Part shown: positions 40,442 through 48,689 of the stretch, piece after piece
Position numbering within the stretch: the stretch's first letter is position 1
Layout of the letters: every line of letters begins with the position of its first letter
Origin: an uncultured Eudoraea sp.
Lineage (GTDB): Bacteria > Bacteroidota > Bacteroidia > Flavobacteriales > Flavobacteriaceae
Length of the DNA stretch: 64,000 nt
Direction: 5' to 3'
NCBI RefSeq assembly: GCF_947490415.1
Contig: NZ_CANLGX010000001.1
Location: 992,001-1,056,000, forward strand
The notes under the pieces: generated by a model
The model's input: only the letters and a program-made list of their open reading frames with translations
Databases searched by the model: none
Told to the model about the DNA's origin: nothing
Made by a program: the position numbers and the translations under genes

Positions 40442-42145
40442 TTAGGAAAATTTTCCTGCATTAATCTCTTTAGCGGCATGATGGGCTGCTCTGGAGGTAA
40501 AAGCCATATAAGTAAGAGATGGATTAACACAGCTGGCAGATGTCATAAACGCGCCATCTGTCACATAAATATTAGGCACGTCATGAACCTGATTATTTTT
40601 GTTTAACACAGAAGTCCTGGAATCCCTTCCCATTCGTGCCCCACCCATTTCATGAATGCCAAGACCGGGTCCGGTAGTTCTGTCATAGGGTTTTATATCT
40701 TTGAATCCTGCAGCGGTAAACATTTCTGTAATCTGTTTGATAATATCTTCCCGCATTTTATATTCATTTTCTTTAAATTCAACATCAAAGTCTAATTGCG
40801 GTAGTCCCCATTGGTCTTTTTCGGTAGTACTCAGGGTAACTCTGTTGTCATGATAGGGGAGCATTTCACCAAATCCTGTAGCACCAATTTGCCAGCTTCC
40901 TGGTTTTAATACAGCCTCTTTTAAGTTTTTTCCATAACCGAGTTCTGCTACTGAAGCGGTCCAATCCTCTCTACTGGCCCCGCCCTGGTATCCGAAGCCC
41001 CTCAAGTATTCTTTCTTTGAAGTCTTTGCATTTAAATTTACAAATCGGGGGATGTAAAACCCATTAGGACGTCTTCCCTTATAATATTTATCAAGATGCC
41101 CTTCTACTCTTGCAGAAGCACCTAGTTGATAGTGATGGTCCATTATATTTCTACCCAATTGGTCATGATCATTACCTATACCATTGGGAAAACGTTCTGA
41201 TTTGGATTGCAGAAGGATTCCCACAGAGGCCATTGAGGAGGCACATAAGAATATCACCTTTGCTTCAAATTCAAAATTTTCATGAGTTTCTCTGTCTATA
41301 ACCCGGACTCCTGTGGCTTTTTTGGTATTATCGTCGTAAATAATTTCATGAACAATGGAATTTGGCCGCAATGTCATGTTTCCAGTTCGCTCTGCTGCGG
41401 GAAGTGTAGAAGAATTACTGCTGAAATATCCTCCGAAAGGACATCCGCGCCAACATCTGTTTCTATACTGACAAGGCGTTCTTCCTTCTATATTACCTTC
41501 TTTATCTGTAATATTTGCTACACGCCCTATAGTAAGTAATCGGCCATCATCGAACTTCTCAGATAATACATTTTTTAAGTCCTCTTCCGGGCACATAAGA
41601 TCCATCGGGGGATGAAATTTACCATCAGGCAGATGTCTTAAACCCAGTTTTTCTCCACTAACCCCTATATATTCTTCCACCTTATCATACCATGGAGCGA
41701 TATCCTTATAACGCACTGGCCAGTCTACCCCAATGTTTTCTTTTAGGTTGGCTTCGAAGTCAAGATCACTCCATCGGTAACTCTGACGGCCCCATGTTAA
41801 TGATCGTCCTCCTACATGGTAACCACGAATCCAGTCAAAACGTTTTGTCTCTACATAAGGGTGCTCCAAATCGTTCACAAAAAAATGCTTTACATCTTCT
41901 TTAGGCGCCCAATTTACCCTTCGTTGCTTGTGGTATTTTTTCTGGTCTTCTCTGGATAGTTCATTGTTGTTAGGAAGATCCCATGTATCCATATTCATTG
42001 TAGGATAATCTTCAATATGCTTTACCATAGGTCCTCGTTCGAGAACCAGGGTTTTCAGCCCATTTTCACATAATTCCTTGGCAGCCCATCCACCACTTAT
42101 TCCGGTGCCTACAACTATGGCGTCATATTTCTCCTTCTGATTCAT
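40442..42145 (-). CDS. GMC-family FAD sugar dehydrogenase, second copy
   Basis: 567 residues, paralogous along its length to the GMC protein at 30.7-32.4 kb. FAD motif GTGISG (13-18), cysteine motif CX5CX3C (Cys225, Cys231, Cys235, ending CPFGGY) and C-terminal GIHEMGGARMG with CVNPSLT are all conserved. It has no signal peptide and, unlike the first copy, no small subunit gene beside it. It may share the small subunit at 30.0 kb for export, or work in the cytoplasm. It is divergent from the isomerase-DUF1080 operon, which supports a role in 3-keto sugar formation. Confidence 0.87.
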   Translation of the reverse strand: MNQKEKYDAIVVGTGISGGWAAKELCENGLKTLVLERGPMVKHIEDYPTMNMDTWDLPNNNELSREDQKKYHKQRRVNWAPKEDVKHFFVNDLEHPYVETKRFDWIRGYHVGGRSLTWGRQSYRWSDLDFEANLKENIGVDWPVRYKDIAPWYDKVEEYIGVSGEKLGLRHLPDGKFHPPMDLMCPEEDLKNVLSEKFDDGRLLTIGRVANITDKEGNIEGRTPCQYRNRCWRGCPFGGYFSSNSSTLPAAERTGNMTLRPNSIVHEIIYDDNTKKATGVRVIDRETHENFEFEAKVIFLCASSMASVGILLQSKSERFPNGIGNDHDQLGRNIMDHHYQLGASARVEGHLDKYYKGRRPNGFYIPRFVNLNAKTSKKEYLRGFGYQGGASREDWTASVAELGYGKNLKEAVLKPGSWQIGATGFGEMLPYHDNRVTLSTTEKDQWGLPQLDFDVEFKENEYKMREDIIKQITEMFTAAGFKDIKPYDRTTGPGLGIHEMGGARMGRDSRTSVLNKNNQVHDVPNIYVTDGAFMTSASCVNPSLTYMAFTSRAAHHAAKEINAGKFS

Positions 42146-42187
42146 GCTGTATTGTTATTTTAATTCTGATGTAATTGCTATATTTAA

Positions 42188-42200
42188 CACTTCCCAAGTG
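42188..42200. promoter_or_regulatory. Small palindrome in the divergent promoter region
   Basis: CACTT and AAGTG are separated by CCC (42188-42200), between the second GMC gene and the isomerase-DUF1080 operon. It could be an operator shared by both directions. No second copy was found before the other divergent pair. Confidence 0.25.
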
Positions 42201-42295
42201 AAGAAATAAAAGTTGAATTTTTACCCATTAAATATAGGATTTAATTCTTAAAACGTAACAAAATACAAATTTGATTAACTAAGCAGAACCGTATC

Positions 42296-43348
42296 ATGAA
42301 AACAATTAAAGGACCCGCCGTTTTTTTAGCCCAATTCGTAGATAGTAAAGCCCCGTTTAATTCGCTTGATGGCATGTGCAAATGGGCATCTGACTTAGGG
42401 TATAAAGGGATTCAAATACCCACTTGGGAAAACTTTTTAATTGATTTGGACAAGGCAGCTGAAAGTCAGACCTATTGCGATGAATTAAAGGGGACCATTA
42501 ACTCGTACGGATTAGAGATCACTGAACTATCTACGCACTTGCAAGGGCAGCTGGTGGCTGTTAACCCGGCTTATGACCTTATGTTTGATAATTTTGCTCC
42601 TGATGCTGTAAAAAACAATCCGAAAGCGCGTACAGAATGGGCAATAGATGTTGTTAAAAAAGCCGCTACAGCAAGCAGAAGATTGGGAATAAGTGCTCAT
42701 GCCACATTTTCCGGAGCGTTATTATGGCACACATGGCATCCATGGCCTCAGAGGCCACCCGGATTGGTAGAAATGGGCTTTGAAGAACTGGCAAAAAGAT
42801 GGCTGCCAATATTGAATCATTATGATGAGGAAGGGGTTGATGTATGTTATGAAATTCATCCTGGAGAAGATCTCCACGACGGAGATACATTTGAGAGGTT
42901 CCTGAAGGCAACAGGAAATCATAAGCGGGTAAACATACTTTATGACCCCAGCCATTTTGTGTTACAACAATTAGATTACATTGCTTATATAGACCATTAT
43001 CATGAGTTTATTAAATCTTTTCATGTTAAGGATTCTGAATTTAACCCCACAGGCAAAAAAGGAGCTTTTGGCGGCTATAATGACTGGGGCGACCGTGCAG
43101 GCCGGTACCGTTCCCTTGGAGACGGACAGATCGATTTCAAAACTATTTTCTCAAAGTTAACCCAATACGGTTGTGATGTGTGGGCAGTGATGGAATGGGA
43201 ATGCTGTATTAAAAGCCCGGAACAAGGAGCCCGTGAAGGAGCTATCTTTATACAGGATCATATCATTGAAGCTACCGAAAAAACATTCGATGATTTTGCC
43301 GGAGGTACCATTGATAAAGAAATACTCAAAAAAATCCTGGGAATCTAA
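42296..43348 (+). CDS. Xylose-isomerase-like TIM-barrel protein (cytoplasmic)
   Basis: 350 residues without a leader. Metal-ligand motifs of the sugar isomerase/epimerase superfamily are clear: CYEIHPGED, ILYDPSHF, SFHVKDSEF and AVMEWECC. Larger and more typical than the other two barrels in this locus. It is followed after 11 bases by the first of two DUF1080 lipoprotein genes. In the Bacteroides 3-keto-glycoside pathway a protein of this superfamily acts as the lyase that eliminates the aglycone and a DUF1080 protein completes the step; the same pairing here suggests that role, by analogy. Confidence 0.87.
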   Translation: MKTIKGPAVFLAQFVDSKAPFNSLDGMCKWASDLGYKGIQIPTWENFLIDLDKAAESQTYCDELKGTINSYGLEITELSTHLQGQLVAVNPAYDLMFDNFAPDAVKNNPKARTEWAIDVVKKAATASRRLGISAHATFSGALLWHTWHPWPQRPPGLVEMGFEELAKRWLPILNHYDEEGVDVCYEIHPGEDLHDGDTFERFLKATGNHKRVNILYDPSHFVLQQLDYIAYIDHYHEFIKSFHVKDSEFNPTGKKGAFGGYNDWGDRAGRYRSLGDGQIDFKTIFSKLTQYGCDVWAVMEWECCIKSPEQGAREGAIFIQDHIIEATEKTFDDFAGGTIDKEILKKILGI

Positions 43349-43359
43349 ACAATACAACT

Positions 43360-44124
43360 ATGAGAAATATACTGAGTATTATGTTGTTTGCCGGCCTTTT
43401 AATTGGTTGTAAGGAAAAATCAAAGAATCAGGACGCGGAAAATACCGTCTCATCTAATATAGAATCCACGATGAACGCTGGTGAAGAAAACGAATGGACT
43501 GTCCTTTTTGACGGGACGTCCTTTGATGGATGGCATGTTTATCCTGGAAAGGAAGTGCCTGATGCATGGAAATTGGAAGATGGTGCTATGAGGTTACGCA
43601 CAGATGAAGCCAGAACAGATGGCAACAGGTTTAATCTGGTGACGGATAAAGAATATACAGATTTTGTACTATCGATAGAATGGATGGTTACAGAAGGAGC
43701 AAACAGTGGTATTATGTGGGGGGTTTTTGAAGATCCTAAACACTTGGAACCATATTATACAGGACCTGAAATTCAAGTTTTAGATAACATAAATCACCCC
43801 GATGCCAAAAACGGAACAACGCACCAGGCAGGCGCTCTTTACGATATGATTGCACCATCTGAGGATGTTGTTAAACCCATTGGAGAGTGGAATACTTATG
43901 AGATTACAATTAATCATAAGACCAATGAAGGGATTGTAGTACTCAATGGAACAAAAATCGTGGAGTTCCCGGTCACCGGGGAAGGATGGGATACCATGGT
44001 GGCTAATTCTAAATTTGCGGACTGGGAGGATTTTGGAAAATACCAAACGGGGAAGATCGCATTGCAGGATCATGGCGAAGTGATAAGTATAGGATATAGA
44101 AATATTAAGATAAAAGAACTGTAA
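43360..44124 (+). CDS. DUF1080 lipoprotein (3-keto-disaccharide hydrolase family)
   Basis: 254 residues. Lipoprotein leader with lipobox LLIGC (Cys17). The domain has the family start EWTVLFDGTSFDGWHVYPG and the motifs NSGIMWGV, GPEIQVLDN, GEWNTYEITIN and IALQDHGEVISIGYRNI. These mark DUF1080 (PF06439), a concanavalin-like fold now described as 3-keto-disaccharide hydrolase or hydratase. It would act on the outer or periplasmic face on 3-keto glycosides made by the GMC dehydrogenases. Two bases separate it from a second family member. Confidence 0.88.
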   Translation: MRNILSIMLFAGLLIGCKEKSKNQDAENTVSSNIESTMNAGEENEWTVLFDGTSFDGWHVYPGKEVPDAWKLEDGAMRLRTDEARTDGNRFNLVTDKEYTDFVLSIEWMVTEGANSGIMWGVFEDPKHLEPYYTGPEIQVLDNINHPDAKNGTTHQAGALYDMIAPSEDVVKPIGEWNTYEITINHKTNEGIVVLNGTKIVEFPVTGEGWDTMVANSKFADWEDFGKYQTGKIALQDHGEVISIGYRNIKIKEL

Positions 44125-44126
44125 CC

Positions 44127-44939
44127 ATGAATCGATACTATTTGCTATCAGTTATACTTTTGATAATAGGTTGTAAACAGGGATCTCAGGATACGCCCAT
44201 GCTTCATGAAGACACTTCTGATGAGGTAATAGTTTATAAGGAATACATGGGGGAAGAACCTACAGAACCTGAACAGACGGAATTCTATGAACCCGTTCCA
44301 CCCATAGTAAACCCAACAGGAAATAACGGTGCGCCAAGCGATGCTATTGTTCTTTTTGATGGCAGCGATTTTGAAAAATGGGAGATGGTAAATGATAGTT
44401 CTTCCGTGGTTTGGCATCTGAATGATGATGGTAGTATGACAGTAAAAGATTTAGCAGGTAATATACAGACCAAACAGAAATTTGGGGACGTACAGTTACA
44501 TATTGAATGGAGGTCTCCTGCGGAGGTGCAAAGGGATGGCCAGAATAGGGGAAATAGCGGAATATTTTTATCAGGTCTGTATGAAGTTCAGGTTTTAGAT
44601 AATATTGATAATGACACCTATGTAAATGGCCAGGTGGCTTCTATTTACAAACAGCACGTTCCGTTAGCGAAAGCTTCGGTGCCTACCGGAGAATGGAATA
44701 CCTATGATATTATTTATCACGCACCTGAGTTCAATTCAGAAGGGGGTAAAATAAAATCAGGTAATATAACCGTAATCCACAATGGAGTACTCGTACAAGA
44801 TCATGTGGAAATTAAAGGAACTACTCCTTATATAGGATGGCCGAAAAACCCACCTCATGGCAAAGGACCTTTGATGCTTCAGGATCATGGTGATAATAGC
44901 CGTGTTAGCTTTAGAAATATATGGATTAGGGAATTATAG
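44127..44939 (+). CDS. DUF1080 lipoprotein, second copy
   Basis: 270 residues. Lipoprotein leader with lipobox LIIGC (Cys16) followed by a Pro/Glu-rich spacer (about 30-60) not present in the first copy. The DUF1080 domain shows IVLFDGSDFEKWEMV, NSGIFLSGLYEVQVLDN, GEWNTYDIIYH and LMLQDHGDNSRVSFRNIWI. It is only distantly similar to the first copy outside these motifs, so the two probably differ in substrate (for instance alpha- versus beta-linked 3-keto glycosides); that split is inference. It ends the operon. Confidence 0.88.
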   Translation: MNRYYLLSVILLIIGCKQGSQDTPMLHEDTSDEVIVYKEYMGEEPTEPEQTEFYEPVPPIVNPTGNNGAPSDAIVLFDGSDFEKWEMVNDSSSVVWHLNDDGSMTVKDLAGNIQTKQKFGDVQLHIEWRSPAEVQRDGQNRGNSGIFLSGLYEVQVLDNIDNDTYVNGQVASIYKQHVPLAKASVPTGEWNTYDIIYHAPEFNSEGGKIKSGNITVIHNGVLVQDHVEIKGTTPYIGWPKNPPHGKGPLMLQDHGDNSRVSFRNIWIREL

Positions 44940-45007
44940 CAAAATTCCCCGGGGGTCAAAAATTCACTTTGAGATTTTAGTACCTTTACGAAAATTAAAG
45001 ACAATTT

Positions 45008-45865
45008 ATGATCCAATCCATGACAGGGTTCGGGAAGCATACGGTACAGCTTCCATCTAAAAAGATCACCATCGAATTAAAATCCCTAAACAGTAAAAGC
45101 CTGGATATCAATGCCCGTATGCCTTCGGCCTATCGGGAAAAAGAATTGCAGCTGAGAAAGACTATTGCAAGCTCGTTGATCAGAGGAAAAATAGATTTTG
45201 GTTTATATGTGGAAATGACCGGAAACGAAACTTCATCAGTAGTAAATGAGGGAGTGCTTAGACAATATATGGAACAGCTTAAGTCAATCGCAGATGGGGA
45301 AGACATAAGGCTAATGGAAATGGCACTAAGATTACCGGATGCTCTTAAAACCGATAGGGAGGATATTGATGAGTCTGAATTTAAGATCATACAGGATACC
45401 TTGGAGAATGCTTTAAAAGAGATAAATGATTTTCGAACCGAAGAAGGTGTAGTACTTGAAAAGGATTTTATAGAGAGAATATCTTCCATTAAGAACCTGT
45501 TAAAAAACGTCATTCTAATGGATCCGGATAGGTTGGCCACAATTCGCGAGCGATTAGAAAAGGCCGTAGCAGATTTAAAGGCCGAAGTTGACGCTAACCG
45601 ATTTGAACAGGAACTGATTTATTACCTGGAAAAATATGATATTACTGAAGAGAAAGTGCGATTGGATAACCATTTGGATTATTTTATTGAGACCATGAAA
45701 TCTGCCGACTCCAATGGTAAAAAACTGGGTTTTATCAGTCAGGAAATTGGACGAGAAATCAATACTATAGGATCTAAGGCCAATTATGCCCCGATGCAGC
45801 AGTTAGTTGTACAAATGAAGGACGAGTTGGAAAAAGTTAAGGAACAAATGCTCAATGTACTTTAA
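45008..45865 (+). CDS. yicC: YicC/YloC-family endoribonuclease
   Basis: 285 residues. The start MIQSMTGFGK, the segment LKSLNSKSLDINARMP and the C-terminal FISQEIGREINTIGSKA with METMKSAD-like helix are diagnostic of the YicC/YloC family, reported as endoribonucleases that cut small RNAs. The stop overlaps the gmk start by one base (TAATG). The yicC-gmk pairing is conserved in many bacteria. Confidence 0.92.
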   Translation: MIQSMTGFGKHTVQLPSKKITIELKSLNSKSLDINARMPSAYREKELQLRKTIASSLIRGKIDFGLYVEMTGNETSSVVNEGVLRQYMEQLKSIADGEDIRLMEMALRLPDALKTDREDIDESEFKIIQDTLENALKEINDFRTEEGVVLEKDFIERISSIKNLLKNVILMDPDRLATIRERLEKAVADLKAEVDANRFEQELIYYLEKYDITEEKVRLDNHLDYFIETMKSADSNGKKLGFISQEIGREINTIGSKANYAPMQQLVVQMKDELEKVKEQMLNVL

Positions 45866-46446
45866 TGAAAGGAGGTAAACTTATTATTTTTGCGGCTCCC
45901 TCGGGAAGCGGTAAAACAACAATAGTAGAACATTTATTGAAGCAGGAGGAGCTAAATCTGGCATTTTCGGTTTCCGCCACTTCAAGACCAAGAAGAGGGA
46001 AAGAAAAACATGGGGTAAATTATTATTTTATGTCAATTAATGAATTTAAGCGACATATAAAAAATGATGATTTTTTGGAATGGGAAGAAGTATACAGAGA
46101 TAATTTTTATGGGACTTTAAAAAGTGAAGTTGAGCGTTTGTGGTCAGAGGGAAAGAATGTAATATTTGACATTGATGTTGCAGGTGGCTTGCGGATCAAA
46201 AAAAAATATCCCAATAAGACGCTGGCAGTATTTGTAAAACCACCAAGTGTGGACGAACTAAAAATCAGACTAAAAAAGCGAAGTACTGAAAGTGATGATA
46301 AAATTAATATGCGTATTGCAAAAGCTTCTGTGGAATTGGCTACTGCTCCGCAATTTGATAAAGTAATTAAAAACTACGATTTGGATACCGCACTTGATGA
46401 GGCGCATGAGTTGGTTGCAAATTTTATTGGAGTGAAGAAAAAATAG
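45865..46446 (+). CDS. gmk: Guanylate kinase
   Basis: 193 residues. P-loop APSGSGKTT at 11-19, then SATSRPRRGKEKHGVNYYFM with the GMP-binding Arg/Tyr residues and IFDIDVAGGLRIKKKYP. It phosphorylates GMP to GDP with ATP. Length matches the family. It is translationally coupled to yicC and followed by nadD 81 bases later. Confidence 0.95.
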   Translation: MKGGKLIIFAAPSGSGKTTIVEHLLKQEELNLAFSVSATSRPRRGKEKHGVNYYFMSINEFKRHIKNDDFLEWEEVYRDNFYGTLKSEVERLWSEGKNVIFDIDVAGGLRIKKKYPNKTLAVFVKPPSVDELKIRLKKRSTESDDKINMRIAKASVELATAPQFDKVIKNYDLDTALDEAHELVANFIGVKKK

Positions 46447-46527
46447 CCCTAAAGCAGAGGGGCGTTATGAAGTCTGAGACAAATTCTATTGAAATATTAT
46501 AATGGGTATAGGATATAGCAATTCTTT

Positions 46528-47112
46528 ATGAAAAAAATTGGTCTATATTTCGGGACATTCAACCCTATTCATATCGGACATTTGGTAATTGCCAATTTTT
46601 TGGTAGAGTTTTCTGATTTGGATGAAGTGTGGTTCGTGATTACTCCGCAGAGTCCGTTTAAGGTAAAAAAGACGTTACTGGATAATACCCATCGCTATCA
46701 AATGGTGTTTGAAGCTGTCAAGGATTATCCCAAACTTAAGGCAAGCCAAATTGAATTTGATTTACCACAACCAAATTATACTATAAATACTTTGGTTCAT
46801 TTAGGAGAGAAGTATGGTAAAGACTACCAATTTTGCCTCATAATGGGCGAGGATAATCTGAAAGGATTCCATAAGTGGAAGAATTATGAGGTGATATTGG
46901 AAAATCATGACATCTATGTATATCCGCGAATTTCTAATGGTTCTTCGGATCACCAATTTAGGGGACATCCAAGAGTGCATTGGGTAAATGCTCCTATTAT
47001 GGAAATCTCATCCACTTTTATACGAAAACAGCATAAGCTGGGTAAAAATATCAGGGCAATGCTGCCTGATGCAGTCTGGAATTATTTAGATGAAATGAAT
47101 TTTTATAGATGA
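46528..47112 (+). CDS. nadD: Nicotinate-nucleotide adenylyltransferase
   Basis: 194 residues. The nucleotidyltransferase motif GTFNPIHIGH contains the HxGH signature (His15-His18), and ISSTFIRKQHKLGKNI near the C-terminus is the ISSTxIR motif. It makes deamido-NAD from nicotinate mononucleotide and ATP in NAD synthesis. Last gene of the yicC-gmk-nadD group. Confidence 0.95.
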   Translation: MKKIGLYFGTFNPIHIGHLVIANFLVEFSDLDEVWFVITPQSPFKVKKTLLDNTHRYQMVFEAVKDYPKLKASQIEFDLPQPNYTINTLVHLGEKYGKDYQFCLIMGEDNLKGFHKWKNYEVILENHDIYVYPRISNGSSDHQFRGHPRVHWVNAPIMEISSTFIRKQHKLGKNIRAMLPDAVWNYLDEMNFYR

Positions 47113-47117
47113 TAGTC

Positions 47118-47152
47118 AAAAAAAGGGCCTGGTATAAATTATACCAGGCCCT
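47118..47152 (-). terminator. Intrinsic terminator of the PepSY-like gene (minus strand)
   Basis: Perfect 12-base stem: AGGGCCTGGTAT (47124-47135) with ATACCAGGCCCT (47141-47152). The A-run at 47118-47124 gives a U-tract on the minus strand only, so it ends the gene at 47204-47710; the stem also lies just after nadD and may stabilise that transcript's end. Confidence 0.8.
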
Positions 47153-47203
47153 GCAAAGTAGCAACATCAGGGGTAAAATTTTGTCATCAATTAAGGACGG
47201 ATA

Positions 47204-47710
47204 TTAAAGAAATTCTCCGTTCTCGCTCATCATTACTCTCATTGTTTTATCCCCATTTACCAATTTAATCTTAAAGTTCTTTTTGGCGCCTTCTCTATCC
47301 TCATACCTTATTCGATATACATCCTTGACAATCTCCCAGCTTGGGAATCTGTCCTGTAATGCTTTACGTACTTCATCTGGTAATGGAACATCGTTGTATT
47401 TTTCAATGGTTCTTAAAATTTTACCATCGGGACCATAAGCAGCGACTAATTTGCCATCAGGAATCACAAATGAAACAGTATAATAGTCATAATTATCCTG
47501 ATAAAAATCCTTTGTTGTTACATCATAGGCTGCCGCTTTGCGTTCCAACATTTTAACAGGCACCGGAGCTTCTTTGTTATCTGTTGTACTTAAATACTTA
47601 TAATTTACAGCCTCAATAACAACTTCGGATAGTTCCTCTACTTTGATCTCTTGAGAATATGTCAGGCTGGCTATCCCAAAAGCCAATAAACCGATACAAA
47701 TTTTTTTCAT
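47204..47710 (-). CDS. PepSY-like secreted protein, copy 1
   Basis: 168 residues from the ATG at 47708-47710. A longer frame opens at 47779, but a perfect -7 element at 47761-47768 lies inside that extension and the signal peptide (MKKICIGLLAFGIASLTYSQ) begins only at 47710. After the signal come KVEELSEVVIEAVNYKYL and two PepSY-like/BLIP-like modules with YYTVSFVIPDGKLVAAY and IPSWE-like repeats. Its neighbour upstream encodes a close paralogue of identical length. Function unknown; periplasmic. Confidence 0.75.
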   Translation of the reverse strand: MKKICIGLLAFGIASLTYSQEIKVEELSEVVIEAVNYKYLSTTDNKEAPVPVKMLERKAAAYDVTTKDFYQDNYDYYTVSFVIPDGKLVAAYGPDGKILRTIEKYNDVPLPDEVRKALQDRFPSWEIVKDVYRIRYEDREGAKKNFKIKLVNGDKTMRVMMSENGEFL

Positions 47711-47760
47711 GGTATTACGTTTTAAAGTTAATATATAGCCTCTTTCTGGCGTTAATAGCA

Positions 47761-47768
47761 CAAAGATA
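47761..47768 (-). promoter_or_regulatory. -7 promoter element of PepSY-like copy 1
   Basis: CAAAGATA is TATCTTTG on the minus strand, a perfect TAnnTTTG match about 50 bases before the ATG at 47710. It decides the start codon of that gene. Confidence 0.55.
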
Positions 47769-47840
47769 TCTTCCTTCAAAGTTTCCTGAAATGATTTGGA
47801 TCAGTTGAGCTTCAGGCAAATAATCAAATTTTAAAAATTT

Positions 47841-47877
47841 AAAGGTTCTGCCGCTAGTCGTCGGACAGAACCTTTTT
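47841..47877 (-). terminator. Intrinsic terminator of PepSY-like copy 2
   Basis: AAAGGTTCTG (47841-47850) pairs with CAGAACCTTT (47866-47875), with an inner CCG/CGG. A/T-rich flanks give U-tracts in both directions. It separates the two paralogues, so each is its own transcript. Confidence 0.75.
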
Positions 47878-47937
47878 AATTTAGTCTTGAAGCTACCTGA
47901 CTATGGTAACTCCAATCGGATTAAGTTAAACTGCTTC

Positions 47938-48444
47938 CTAAAGAAATTCGCCATCTTCGTTCATCTTAACCTTCATTGTTCTTTCCCCATTCTGTAATTT
48001 GAGCTTATAATGTTTTTTGGCGCCCATTTTATCTGTATAAGTAACGCGATAAACATCGCTTACTACATCCCAGTTTGGGAAACGCTCTAACAATGCTTTA
48101 GTAACAGCGCTTGGTAATTTAATGTCTTTGAATTTTTCAATAGTTCTTAAAATCTTGCCGTCAGCATCATAAGCGGCTACTATTTTGCCGTCGGGAATAT
48201 AGAATTCCACGGTATAGTAGTCATAATCATCCTGATAATAGTCTTTAGTGGTTACGTCATAAGCGGCAACTTTACGTTGCAGCATTTGAACAGGAACTGC
48301 GGCCTCTTTATTATCTGTTTGATTTAGGTATTTGTAATTCACAGCTGTAACTACAACTTCAGATAGTTCTTCCACTTTGGTAATTTGTGAATATACCTGG
48401 CTAACCAGGCCAATAGCCAATAAACTAAGAATAAATTTTTTCAT
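47938..48444 (-). CDS. PepSY-like secreted protein, copy 2
   Basis: 168 residues with signal peptide MKKFILSLLAIGLVSQVYSQ. By eye about two thirds of residues match copy 1 without gaps (shared AAYDVTTKD, DGKILRTIEK, LPSAVTKAL versus LPDEVRKAL), so the pair is a recent tandem duplication. Families of this kind contain a PepSY-like or beta-lactamase-inhibitor-like fold. A small inverted repeat TTACGC/GCGTAA lies at 48473-48490, in the leader region. Function unknown. Confidence 0.78.
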   Translation of the reverse strand: MKKFILSLLAIGLVSQVYSQITKVEELSEVVVTAVNYKYLNQTDNKEAAVPVQMLQRKVAAYDVTTKDYYQDDYDYYTVEFYIPDGKIVAAYDADGKILRTIEKFKDIKLPSAVTKALLERFPNWDVVSDVYRVTYTDKMGAKKHYKLKLQNGERTMKVKMNEDGEFL

Positions 48445-48593
48445 AATTCCAGATTTTAGATGTTGATAAATTTTACGCTTTGTAGCGTAACTTAGGTTAA
48501 AAGTATAAAAAGAAATATTCTAACGAAATGATCTTGGTCAGTTCAAATAAGAGGGCCCAACAGGTTAGTAGGGCAGATATTATTCATTAAGCC

Positions 48594-48620
48594 ACCACTA
48601 ATCTGAACTTCTTTAGTGGT
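48594..48620. other. Perfect 8-base inverted repeat
   Basis: ACCACTAA (48594-48601) and TTAGTGGT (48613-48620), loop 11 bases, between two minus-strand genes. There is no U-tract on the minus strand, so its use as a terminator for the gene at 48690 is doubtful. Confidence 0.3.
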
Positions 48621-48689
48621 AATTTTAATATTTAGGCAGCCATTGTTAAAAGGGTATTTATTTTTTGATGAACGGATCAGGAATGCTTC

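Noticed and set aside
44941-44960. CCCCGGGG palindrome before yicC as a terminator
   Set aside because: It has no loop and no U-tract; it cannot form a stable hairpin of the terminator kind.
47711-47779. N-terminal extension of PepSY-like copy 1 starting at 47779
   Set aside because: A perfect -7 element lies inside the extension, and the signal peptide starts at 47710 as in the paralogue.
48445-48500. Half-site-like TTTAACCT before PepSY-like copy 2
   Set aside because: The next similar string is 10 bases away and no third site or matching -7 element follows.
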